Assembly: GCA_012514865.1 (NCBI GenBank)
Contig: JAAYZO010000908.1
Coordinates: 1-7,871 of the forward strand
Source of the DNA: Lentisphaerota bacterium
Lineage (GTDB): Bacteria > Verrucomicrobiota > Lentisphaeria > Oligosphaerales > JAFGRS01
Length of the DNA stretch: 7,871 nucleotides
Reading direction: 5' to 3'
A model generated the notes under the pieces. That model searched no databases, was not told where the DNA came from, and saw nothing but the letters and a program-made list of their open reading frames with translations. Shown here in pieces: positions 1-5,453 of the stretch (the stretch's first letter is position 1; the number at the start of each line of letters is the position of its first letter). Made by a program: the position numbers and the translations under genes.

Positions 1-1
1 G

Positions 2-1672
2 GACGCCACCGCCGCCGACACCGCCGCGGCACCGGCCGCCGCCGGCAGCGGCGATGGCCTCCGGCAGCTCTGGCGCTACGCCGATTTCAGGGTCCTCGCA
101 CCCGCCAGCAGCCTGCCCGGGACGCGCCTGCACAGCACCATCCAGCCGCTCCCCAAAGAAGAGGTCGGTCATGGCACCGGCCGCGTCGAGGACCTCCTCC
201 AGAGCGGCGCCAATATCATGTTCAGACCCGGCGAGGCCGTCGTGCTGACGATCGACTTCCCGGAGGCGCGACCGGTGCATGAGGTCGTCATCGCCTCACG
301 GCAGCTGCGCACGTTCCAGGGCGGCTGCGGCCTGCGCCGGGTCGTCGTCTCGGGCAGCTCCGACGGCTTCAAACAGGACCGCCGGCGCCTGGCGGAGGTG
401 AGCCACGACAAGGCCCCCGAGGATGGCCTGGTCGACTACCCGGCCGGCCTCGAGGGCAAGCCGGCCGTGAGCAGCCTGCGCCTCGAGATCGAGCCGTGGA
501 GCCCGACGCACCGCATCTACCTCGACTCGGTGCAGATCATGACCCAGGCCGGCCTGGCCGAACTCGCCGAGGCCGGCTTCCAGATCCACGCCATGGCCAC
601 CTGCGACCTCGATGGCGACGGCCGCCATGAGGTCCTCGCCGGCGGCACCGACCGCATCATCCATGCCATCGGCGCCGACGGCACCCGCCGCTGGCAGGTC
701 CCAGTCGGCGCCCGGATCAACGCCATGGCCATCGCCGACAGCCGCAAGGCCGGCGGCGGTCTGACCGTGGCGGCGGCCTGCGAGGACAAGACCCTCTACG
801 CCGTCAACGCCGACGGCCGGAAGGCCTTCACCGTCACCCCGCCGCCGCGCACCTACGCCCGCCCGGGCTACCGCGGCGTGGCGCCCTTCCAGAGCCGCCT
901 GACGGTCCTGTTCAGCACCGACCTCGAGGGCGACGGCCTGGCCGAGCTGGTCGTCGGCTCGGCGAACTGGCGGACCTACGTCTACGACCACCGCGGCGAG
1001 CTGCGCTGGGACGAGGTCTGCTGGGCCCACACGCCGACCTGCGGGGCCGCCTTCGACCTCGATGGCGACGGCCGTATGGAGGTCGTCATGGGCAATACCT
1101 ACGCCCCGGCGGTCATCTACTCGGCCGAGGGCAAGGTCATCGGCAGCGCCGGCGGCACCCACCACGCCGGACCGACCGCCATCGCCTGCGCCGACCTCGA
1201 TGGCAATGGCAAGGGCGAGGTCATCGTCGGCGACCGCAGCGGCGCGCTGTCCTTCAGGGAGTGGCAGGGCCGCAACCTGCCGACGCATGCCACCGGCAGC
1301 GACGTCACCGCCCTGGCGGTCTTCGACGCCGATGGCGATGGCCGCCTCGAGACCGCCGCCGCCTCGCGGAACCAGATGCTCTACCTCTTCGATGCCGACG
1401 GCCAGCCCATCCGCCAGATGCCCCTCCTGACCACCTGCCGCAGCCTGGCCGTGGCCGACCTCCTCGGCGACAAGACCCCGGAGCTGATCGCGGCCTGCGA
1501 GGATGGCCAGGTGAAGGTCCTCAGCCTCACCGGCGAGGTCCTGGCCCGCTTCGCCGGCCAGGGCTGGATGCGCCACGTGGCCGTCTGCGACCTCGATGGC
1601 AACCCCGCCACCCGCGAGATCGTGGCCGCCTGCGACGACGGCAGCATCTACGCCCTCCAGATCACCCCCTGA
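2..1672 (+). CDS. FG-GAP/VCBS repeat beta-propeller protein (5'-partial)
   Basis: The frame is open from base 2 to the TGA at 1670-1672 (556 visible codons), so the gene starts outside the window; the ATG at 218 is internal. Numbering from base 2: residues 1-20 are an Ala/Gly/Asp-rich linker. Residues about 20-180 are a beta-rich region that could be a galactose-binding/F5-8C-like jelly roll (low certainty). Residues about 195-556 carry FG-GAP/VCBS repeats with Asp-rich calcium-loop motifs: DLDGDG at 202, DLEGDG at 307, DLDGDG at 352, DLDGNG at 398, DADGDG at 442, and degenerate forms near 246, 486 (DLLGDK) and 530 (DLDGNP). Several repeats are followed by a strand ending in Y, such as HAIGADG, YAVNADG, YLFDADG and YALQ. 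Eight repeats, mostly 44-46 residues apart, fit one closed propeller. Such proteins are usually secreted or cell-surface and mediate binding; the signal peptide and any catalytic domain would lie upstream. The ligand cannot be predicted. Confidence 0.
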   Translation, partial: DATAADTAAAPAAAGSGDGLRQLWRYADFRVLAPASSLPGTRLHSTIQPLPKEEVGHGTGRVEDLLQSGANIMFRPGEAVVLTIDFPEARPVHEVVIASRQLRTFQGGCGLRRVVVSGSSDGFKQDRRRLAEVSHDKAPEDGLVDYPAGLEGKPAVSSLRLEIEPWSPTHRIYLDSVQIMTQAGLAELAEAGFQIHAMATCDLDGDGRHEVLAGGTDRIIHAIGADGTRRWQVPVGARINAMAIADSRKAGGGLTVAAACEDKTLYAVNADGRKAFTVTPPPRTYARPGYRGVAPFQSRLTVLFSTDLEGDGLAELVVGSANWRTYVYDHRGELRWDEVCWAHTPTCGAAFDLDGDGRMEVVMGNTYAPAVIYSAEGKVIGSAGGTHHAGPTAIACADLDGNGKGEVIVGDRSGALSFREWQGRNLPTHATGSDVTALAVFDADGDGRLETAAASRNQMLYLFDADGQPIRQMPLLTTCRSLAVADLLGDKTPELIAACEDGQVKVLSLTGEVLARFAGQGWMRHVAVCDLDGNPATREIVAACDDGSIYALQITP

Positions 1673-1722
1673 AGCGCGCCGGCCTGAAGGTCGGCTTTCT
1701 CCTGAAGAAGAACCACGAATGA
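1669..1722 (+). pseudogene. Relic resembling the 3' end of a GxxExxY gene
   Basis: Read in the frame of base 1669, this stretch gives LKRAGLKVGFLLKKNHE and then TGA. This resembles the C-terminal core of the intact GxxExxY protein encoded at 1855-2238 (YLRITGLKVGLILNF). At DNA level the 15 bases GGCCTGAAGGTCGGC occur in both places (1681-1695 and 2170-2184), and the next 12 bases are partly conserved. The relic runs straight into repeat A, as the intact gene is followed by repeat D. Nothing of the rest of such a gene remains, because the FG-GAP reading frame lies immediately upstream. It also overlaps the FG-GAP stop codon: the TGA at 1670-1672 sits inside its CTGAAG. The relic reading is inferred from a short match and should be held with caution. 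Confidence 0.
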
Positions 1723-1743
1723 ACACGAATGGACACGAATGGG
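1711..1743 (+). repeat. Repeat A: tandem 10-nt units, direct orientation
   Basis: Three consecutive 10-mers, AACCACGAAT, GAACACGAAT and GGACACGAAT, are followed by GGG. The first 22 bases (1711-1732) are an imperfect inverted match (20 of 22) to repeat B at 1793-1814. The block follows the GxxExxY relic and supplies its in-frame TGA. Confidence 0.
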
Positions 1744-1792
1744 GCAGAAGGAGCGCGGCAAGCCCAGCCTGCCGCCACCCCACCGGGCCGCG

Positions 1793-1814
1793 CCATCTGT
1801 GTTCATTCGTGGTT
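1793..1814 (-). repeat. Repeat B: inverted copy of the 10-nt-unit repeat
   Basis: On the + strand it reads CCATCTGTGTTCATTCGTGG followed by TT. The reverse complement begins AACCACGAATGAACACAGAT, matching repeat A except for a GA/AG swap. It closes hairpin-like module 1. Confidence 0.
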
Positions 1815-1837
1815 GGCCCCATGAGCGGCGTGGACCA

Positions 1838-1843
1838 GGGGAG
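1838..1843 (+). promoter_or_regulatory. Ribosome binding site for the GxxExxY gene
   Basis: GGGGAG ends 11 nt before the ATG at 1855. It overlaps the in-frame GTG at 1843, which therefore cannot use it; this favours the ATG at 1855 as the start. Confidence 0.
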
Positions 1844-1845
1844 TG

Positions 1846-1878
1846 CAACCGCGAATGGACACGAATGAACGCCAATGG
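1846..1878 (+). repeat. Repeat C: direct copy overlapping the GxxExxY start
   Basis: CAACCGCGAAT, GGACACGAAT and GAACGCCAAT, then GGG, form three degenerate units in the orientation of A and D. The preferred ATG of the GxxExxY gene (1855) lies in the first unit, so the protein begins MDTNERQW, a variant of the peptide this repeat family encodes when translated. Confidence 0.
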
Positions 1879-2238
1879 GTTCTGGGAAAAGAGGTTCGTG
1901 AGATTGTCGGCTGTGCCATGGAGGTGCTAAACACCCTGGGTCACGGCCTGCTTGAGAGGCCCTACGAGAATGCGTTGGTTGTGGAGTTCGGGTTGCGCGG
2001 CATACCGTTCCATCAGCAACCGCGATACGACGTGCTGTATAAGGGGGTCCACGTCGGCGAGTACGTTCCCGACCTGATCGTGCGAGCACAGATCGTCGTG
2101 GACGCCAAAGTCATCGAGCAGATCACGGATCACGAACTCGGCCAGGTGATGAACTACCTGCGCATCACCGGCCTGAAGGTCGGCCTCATCCTCAACTTCA
2201 GGCGCGCCAGACTGGAATGGAGACGAGTGGTTCTGTAG
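1855..2238 (+). CDS. GxxExxY protein (PD-(D/E)XK nuclease-fold family)
   Basis: The 127-codon protein is full length for the small GxxExxY family, which belongs to the PD-(D/E)XK nuclease superfamily (PDDEXK_3). The name motif is present as G31-LL-E34-RP-Y37 after the conserved helix IVGCAMEVLNTLG (17-29). Candidate active-site residues are D73 in GEYVPDLIV, and D83 with K85 in IVVDAK. Most relatives I recall have E-x-K there, so D83 is a conservative variant and activity remains plausible. The C-terminal strand NYLRITGLKVGLILNF (100-115) and the ending EWRRVVL are typical. The biological role of the family is not established. The start is ATG 1855, after GGGGAG at 1838-1843; a longer GTG start at 1843 is possible. 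Third codon positions are visibly less GC-rich than in the flanking genes, which suggests acquisition. The gene sits between two hairpin-like repeat modules, with its first codons inside repeat C. Confidence 0.
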   Translation: MDTNERQWVLGKEVREIVGCAMEVLNTLGHGLLERPYENALVVEFGLRGIPFHQQPRYDVLYKGVHVGEYVPDLIVRAQIVVDAKVIEQITDHELGQVMNYLRITGLKVGLILNFRRARLEWRRVVL

Positions 2239-2244
2239 GTAGGA

Positions 2245-2272
2245 GCCACGAATGAACACCAATGAAAACCAG
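2245..2272 (+). repeat. Repeat D: direct copy just after the GxxExxY stop
   Basis: GCCACGAAT, GAACACCAAT and GAAAACCAG are degenerate direct units starting 7 nt after the TAG at 2236-2238. They are imperfectly inverted relative to repeat E (about 21 of 28 positions pair). Confidence 0.
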
Positions 2273-2369
2273 TAGAGCAGGAAGAGCGCGTCGCGCCCCG
2301 GCAACGAGCACCTGTCAAGGCAACGCGGTGTCGATGACTCTCGCGGCCACTCGCCAAAGCCGATCTCTC

Positions 2370-2404
2370 TTCATTCGTGTCCATTCGTGTCCATCCGTGG
2401 TTCT
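2370..2404 (-). repeat. Repeat E: inverted tandem 10-nt units
   Basis: TTCATTCGTGT, CCATTCGTGT and CCATCCGTGG, then TTCT, are three units in inverted orientation. This is the best-preserved inverted block, and it ends about 150 nt before the ABC exporter start. Confidence 0.
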
Positions 2405-2554
2405 CTTCCGAGGCGCGGCGGACGACCCGCCGGGAGGGGCGGTTCGTGACGGAATTGCGTTTGACGTCAGCGCGGCTCGGACTACGTTGCATCTCCTAGC
2501 CGCAGAGGTAGTGGACAAGCCCGCCCGCCGAGACCACCCGGTCGACCAGGAGCG
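2405..2554 (+). other. Leader region of the export operon
   Basis: This 150-nt stretch lies between the repeat island and the ABC exporter. I see no convincing gene here. It contains the weak promoter candidate at 2461-2488 and the perfect 8-bp palindrome TGACGTCA (2462-2469). AGGAG (2548-2552) precedes the ATG at 2555 by only 2 nt, a short spacing. No riboswitch pattern is recognised. Confidence 0.
2461..2488 (+). promoter_or_regulatory. Weak sigma-70-like promoter candidate
   Basis: TTGACG (2461-2466), a 16-nt spacer and TACGTT (2483-2488) would leave a leader of about 60 nt before the ABC exporter. The -35 is good (5 of 6). The -10 matches only at positions 1, 2 and 6. This is tentative, given the high GC and unknown host. 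Confidence 0.
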
Positions 2555-4837
2555 ATGAGCGAGGACAGCCTTCCAGGCGAGCAGCCCCGACTGGGGGAGG
2601 TGCAGTCCGCCCGTTTGGCGGAGCTGCCCGATGACGTCCGCGAGCGCCTGCCGCGCTGGCTCGCGCCCGGCGAGTACCTCGCCGCCTTCCTCTATGCCGA
2701 CATCCTCCCCGACGGCTCGTTCGGCGAGCGCTGGGTACTTCTGACCAACCGCCGGGTGATGGTCCTCGGCAGTCCCGATGGCAAGGGCGCCGTCGATCTG
2801 GAGTTCGAGTTGCCGCTGGCCGAGGTCGACAGCGCTGCCACGCGCTCGTACATCGGCTCGGCCGCCGTGATCCTGACCTGCCGCGAGCGCGCCTACGAGC
2901 TGGCGCGGTACTGCCTGGGCTCGCAGCACGAAGCCCTCGACCTGTGCTACTACATCAACGAGGTCGTCAAACGCCGCAAGGAGGGCACCCCCTTCGAGGA
3001 GGTCCCCCCGCCGGTGACCGAGCGGCCCTCGAACCGCTGTTCGAACTGCGGCCGGGCTCTGGGGCGCTGGGGCGAGGTCTGCCGGCACTGCATGGACAGC
3101 CGCAAGATCGTCCTGCGGCTCTGGCAGCACCTCTGGCCCTACCGCTGGCAGGCGGCCTGCGGCCTGGGGCTGACCCTCCTGATCACGGCGTTGCAGCTCA
3201 TGCCGCCGTACCTGACCAAGACCCTCATCGACGACGTCATCACCCCGGGCGACCTGCCGAAGCTGCCGGTGGTGGTCGGCATCCTCATCGCGGTCAATGT
3301 CCTCTCGGCGGGCATCTCGGTGTTCCGCGGCTATCTGATGTCGTGGCTGGGGCAGCGTGTGCTGCTCGACATGCGCACCGAGCTGTACACCCGCTTGCAG
3401 ATGCTGCGCCTGCGCTTCTATGCCCAGCGCGAGACCGGCCGCATCATGTCGCGCCTGACCAGCGACCTCGGGCGGCTGCAGCACTTCGTCGCCGCCGGGG
3501 CGCAGGACCTCCTCATCAACATCGCTACCATGGTCATCATCGCCTGCATCCTCCTCGGGATGAACTGGAAGCTCTTCCTGATGGCCCTGGCGCCGACGCC
3601 GATCATCGCGATCAGCACCTACGTCTTCGGCCGGCGCGTCCACCTGCTCTTCCACCGCATCTGGCGGCGCTCGGCCGGCCTGAATGCCATCCTGGCCGAC
3701 ACCATCCCCGGCATCCGTGTCGTCAAGGCCTTCGCCCAGGAGCAGCGCGAGGCAGGGCGCTTCCAGCGCACCAGCGACGACCTGTTCAGCGCCGAGATGC
3801 GGGCGGCGAAGGTCTCGGCGGGCTTCTATCCCTTCCTGGGGCTGCAGACGACCCTGGGCTCGATCCTGATCTTCAGCCTGGGCGGCCTGATGGTGATCAA
3901 CGGCGAGGCGACGGTCGGTACCCTGGTAGCCTTCACCAACTACCTGTGGCGTTTCTACCGGCCGGTGCAGGAATTCGGCCATATGAACCACAGCCTGCAG
4001 ACCTGCCTGACCTCGGCCGAGCGCGTCTTCGAGATCATGGATGCCGACCCGGAGCCGATTCTGAAGCCGGGCCTGATCCTGAAGCCGCTGCGTGGCGAGG
4101 TCGAATTCCGCCACGTGCGCTTCTCGTACGCCCCGGGGCGCTACGCCCTGGACGACGTCAGCTTCACGGTCGAGCCCGGCGAGATGATCGGCCTGGTCGG
4201 CCCCAGCGGCGCCGGCAAGAGCACCCTGGTGCACCTCATCGCGCGCTTCTACGACGTCGAGGAGGGCGAGATCCTCATCGACGGCCACAACATCCGCGAG
4301 TTCGACCTGCAGTGGTTCCGCCAGCAGATCGGCGTGGTGCTGCAGGACCCGTACCTCTTCCGCGGCACGGTCTGGGAGAACATCGCCTACGCCAACCCGA
4401 GCGCCTCGGTCGAGGAGATCATCGCGGCGGCCAAGGCCGCCAATGCCCACGAGTTCCTGGTCAATCTCCCGGATGGCTACGACACCATGATCGGCGAGCG
4501 CGGCCAGACCCTCTCCGGGGGCGAGCGCCAGCGCATCTCGATCGCGCGGGCGGTGCTGCGCGACCCGAAGATCCTGATTCTGGACGAGGCCACGGCCTCG
4601 GTCGACACCGAGACCGAGGCGAAGATCCAGAGCGCCCTCGAGCGCCTGGTCAGGAACCGCACCACCTTCGCCATCGCGCACCGCCTCTCGACCCTGCGCA
4701 ACGCCCACCGCCTGCTGGCGCTGGAGCGCTCGCGGCTGGTCGAGATCGGCACCCACGACGAACTCATCGCCCAGGACGGGCTCTACGCCCGACTGTGCCG
4801 GCTGCAGCAGGAGACGTCCCGCGTGCGCGCGGTCTAG
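2555..4837 (+). CDS. ABC exporter, fused permease/ATPase, with N-terminal PH-like domain and zinc ribbon
   Basis: This 760-aa half-transporter should act as a dimer in the inner membrane, driving export with ATP. Residues about 32-140 form a soluble beta-rich domain resembling bacterial PH/GRAM-like modules (FGERWVLLTNRRVMVL, 56-71). A zinc ribbon follows: C162-x2-C165 and C176-x2-C179. The type IV exporter membrane domain spans about 195-480, with likely helices near 200-222, 238-260, 318-338, 340-358 and 430-450. The nucleotide-binding domain has Walker A GPSGAGKST (549-557), Q-loop Q597, signature LSGGE (653-657), Walker B ILILDEAT (673-680, catalytic E678) and H-loop H709, so it looks fully active. 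Typical MsbA-like exporters are about 580-600 aa; the extra length is the N-terminal module. It is followed 36 nt later by a DUF1854 gene, a pairing I recall for this architecture, including ABC transporters labelled cyanophycin-associated. The substrate is unknown. Confidence 0.
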   Translation: MSEDSLPGEQPRLGEVQSARLAELPDDVRERLPRWLAPGEYLAAFLYADILPDGSFGERWVLLTNRRVMVLGSPDGKGAVDLEFELPLAEVDSAATRSYIGSAAVILTCRERAYELARYCLGSQHEALDLCYYINEVVKRRKEGTPFEEVPPPVTERPSNRCSNCGRALGRWGEVCRHCMDSRKIVLRLWQHLWPYRWQAACGLGLTLLITALQLMPPYLTKTLIDDVITPGDLPKLPVVVGILIAVNVLSAGISVFRGYLMSWLGQRVLLDMRTELYTRLQMLRLRFYAQRETGRIMSRLTSDLGRLQHFVAAGAQDLLINIATMVIIACILLGMNWKLFLMALAPTPIIAISTYVFGRRVHLLFHRIWRRSAGLNAILADTIPGIRVVKAFAQEQREAGRFQRTSDDLFSAEMRAAKVSAGFYPFLGLQTTLGSILIFSLGGLMVINGEATVGTLVAFTNYLWRFYRPVQEFGHMNHSLQTCLTSAERVFEIMDADPEPILKPGLILKPLRGEVEFRHVRFSYAPGRYALDDVSFTVEPGEMIGLVGPSGAGKSTLVHLIARFYDVEEGEILIDGHNIREFDLQWFRQQIGVVLQDPYLFRGTVWENIAYANPSASVEEIIAAAKAANAHEFLVNLPDGYDTMIGERGQTLSGGERQRISIARAVLRDPKILILDEATASVDTETEAKIQSALERLVRNRTTFAIAHRLSTLRNAHRLLALERSRLVEIGTHDELIAQDGLYARLCRLQQETSRVRAV

Positions 4838-4856
4838 CCGCGGCACGGTGACACTC

Positions 4857-4862
4857 GAGGAG
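4857..4862 (+). promoter_or_regulatory. Ribosome binding site for the DUF1854 gene
   Basis: GAGGAG lies 11 nt before ATG 4874. An ATG directly abutting it at 4863 is in another frame, so 4874 is the preferred start. Confidence 0.
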
Positions 4863-4873
4863 ATGCCCTGGTC

Positions 4874-5416
4874 ATGCCCGGAGAAACGGCACCAGCACCA
4901 CCGGCTGCGACGACGCCCGAGGCCGCCGCCGCGGCGGACCTGGCCATCACGCCGGACCGCGTCCGACTCTGGGAGGACGACTTCATGGTCGTCCACGCCG
5001 AGATCGACGGCGCCGTCCATGACGACATCCGCGCCCGGCGGCTCTTCCCGCTCTCCGGCAAGGCCGACTACGTCAGCCTGGTCAGCGAGCGCAATCAGGA
5101 GGTCGCCCTCCTGGCCCACCCCGACCGCCTCGACAAGGCCAGCCGGGCCGTCCTCGAGCACGCCCTGGAGCGGCTCTACTACCGCGCCACCATCCTCCGG
5201 GTCGACCAGATCACCGAGACCCTGGGCGTGAGTTTCTGGGAGGTCTTCACCGACCGCGGCTACGCCCGTTTCGAGGTCGTGGACCGCCAGCAGCACATCC
5301 GCATCCTCCCCGGCGGGCGCTTCGTCATCACCGACGTCGACGGCAATCGCTTTGAGATACCGGACTTCAGACGGCTGGACGCGCGCAGCCAGGCCCTCAT
5401 CGAGACCGAGACCTGA
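4874..5416 (+). CDS. DUF1854 family protein
   Basis: This 180-aa protein has no signal peptide or membrane segment and is probably cytoplasmic. Residues 1-22 are an Ala/Pro/Thr-rich tail. The DUF1854 domain covers about 25-178, and I recognise it from these blocks: RRLFPLSGKADYVSL (55-69); LERLYYRATILRV (98-110); FWEVFTDRGYARFEV (121-135); VITDVDGNRFEIPDF (151-165); and LDARS (168-172). Its biochemical function is unknown. As I recall, the family is repeatedly encoded next to ABC exporters, and in some Betaproteobacteria next to cyanophycin genes. Here it lies 36 nt after an ABC exporter and 37 nt before a HlyD-type adaptor, so it is probably co-transcribed with both. A regulatory, coupling or substrate-handling role for the exporter is inference. 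Family assignment is firm; function is open. Confidence 0.
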   Translation: MPGETAPAPPAATTPEAAAAADLAITPDRVRLWEDDFMVVHAEIDGAVHDDIRARRLFPLSGKADYVSLVSERNQEVALLAHPDRLDKASRAVLEHALERLYYRATILRVDQITETLGVSFWEVFTDRGYARFEVVDRQQHIRILPGGRFVITDVDGNRFEIPDFRRLDARSQALIETET

Positions 5417-5453
5417 GCCGACCGGACCAGCCCAGAGGCACTGACGGAGCACT

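Larger units (their letters stand above)
1711..1814. repeat. Hairpin-like module 1 (repeats A and B, inverted)
   Basis: Arms 1711-1732 and 1793-1814 pair at 20 of 22 positions around a 60-nt GC-rich loop. The loop starts near GCAGAAGGAGCGCG (1744-1757), and GCCATCTGTG precedes the right arm. Both flanks have close counterparts in module 2 (2245-2404), so the two modules appear homologous. No T-run follows, so a classical intrinsic terminator is not supported, although the structure could act in the RNA downstream of the FG-GAP gene. The function is unknown. Confidence 0.
2245..2404. repeat. Hairpin-like module 2 (repeats D and E, inverted)
   Basis: The left arm (D) and right arm (E) enclose about 97 nt. 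GCAGGAAGAGCGCG (2277-2290) near the left arm matches 12 of 14 bases of GCAGAAGGAGCGCG in module 1. GCCGATCTCTCTTCATTCG leading into E matches GCCATCTGTGTTCATTCG in module 1 with one gap and two changes. The shared flanks argue for a common ancestral unit rather than independent repeat scatter. The window shows no transposase or other mobility gene. Confidence 0.

Noticed and set aside
54..248. Short + strand ORF at the left edge
   Set aside because: It is out of frame with the FG-GAP reading frame, which is open across the same bases; it is Ser/Pro/Ala-rich low complexity.
1711..1814. Intrinsic terminator for the FG-GAP gene
   Set aside because: The inverted arms are long, but the loop is 60 nt and no T-run follows, so a standard rho-independent terminator is not supported.
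296..2089. Minus-strand open frame of about 600 codons opposite the FG-GAP and GxxExxY genes
   Set aside because: It is a shadow: composition is repetitive and domain-free, and it crosses several independent + strand features including the repeats.
1711..2404. CRISPR array
   Set aside because: The repeats are contiguous 10-nt units in both orientations, without uniform unique spacers and without cas genes.
2262..2558. Possible 98-codon gene between the repeat island and the ABC exporter
   Set aside because: It reads through repeat E and overlaps the ABC start. The protein has no familiar features and no good ribosome binding site.
2944..4851. Long + strand alternate-frame ORF within the ABC exporter
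   Set aside because: Its product is rich in Arg/Pro/Ala/His/Gly with no recognisable motif, and it overlaps an unmistakable ABC transporter frame.
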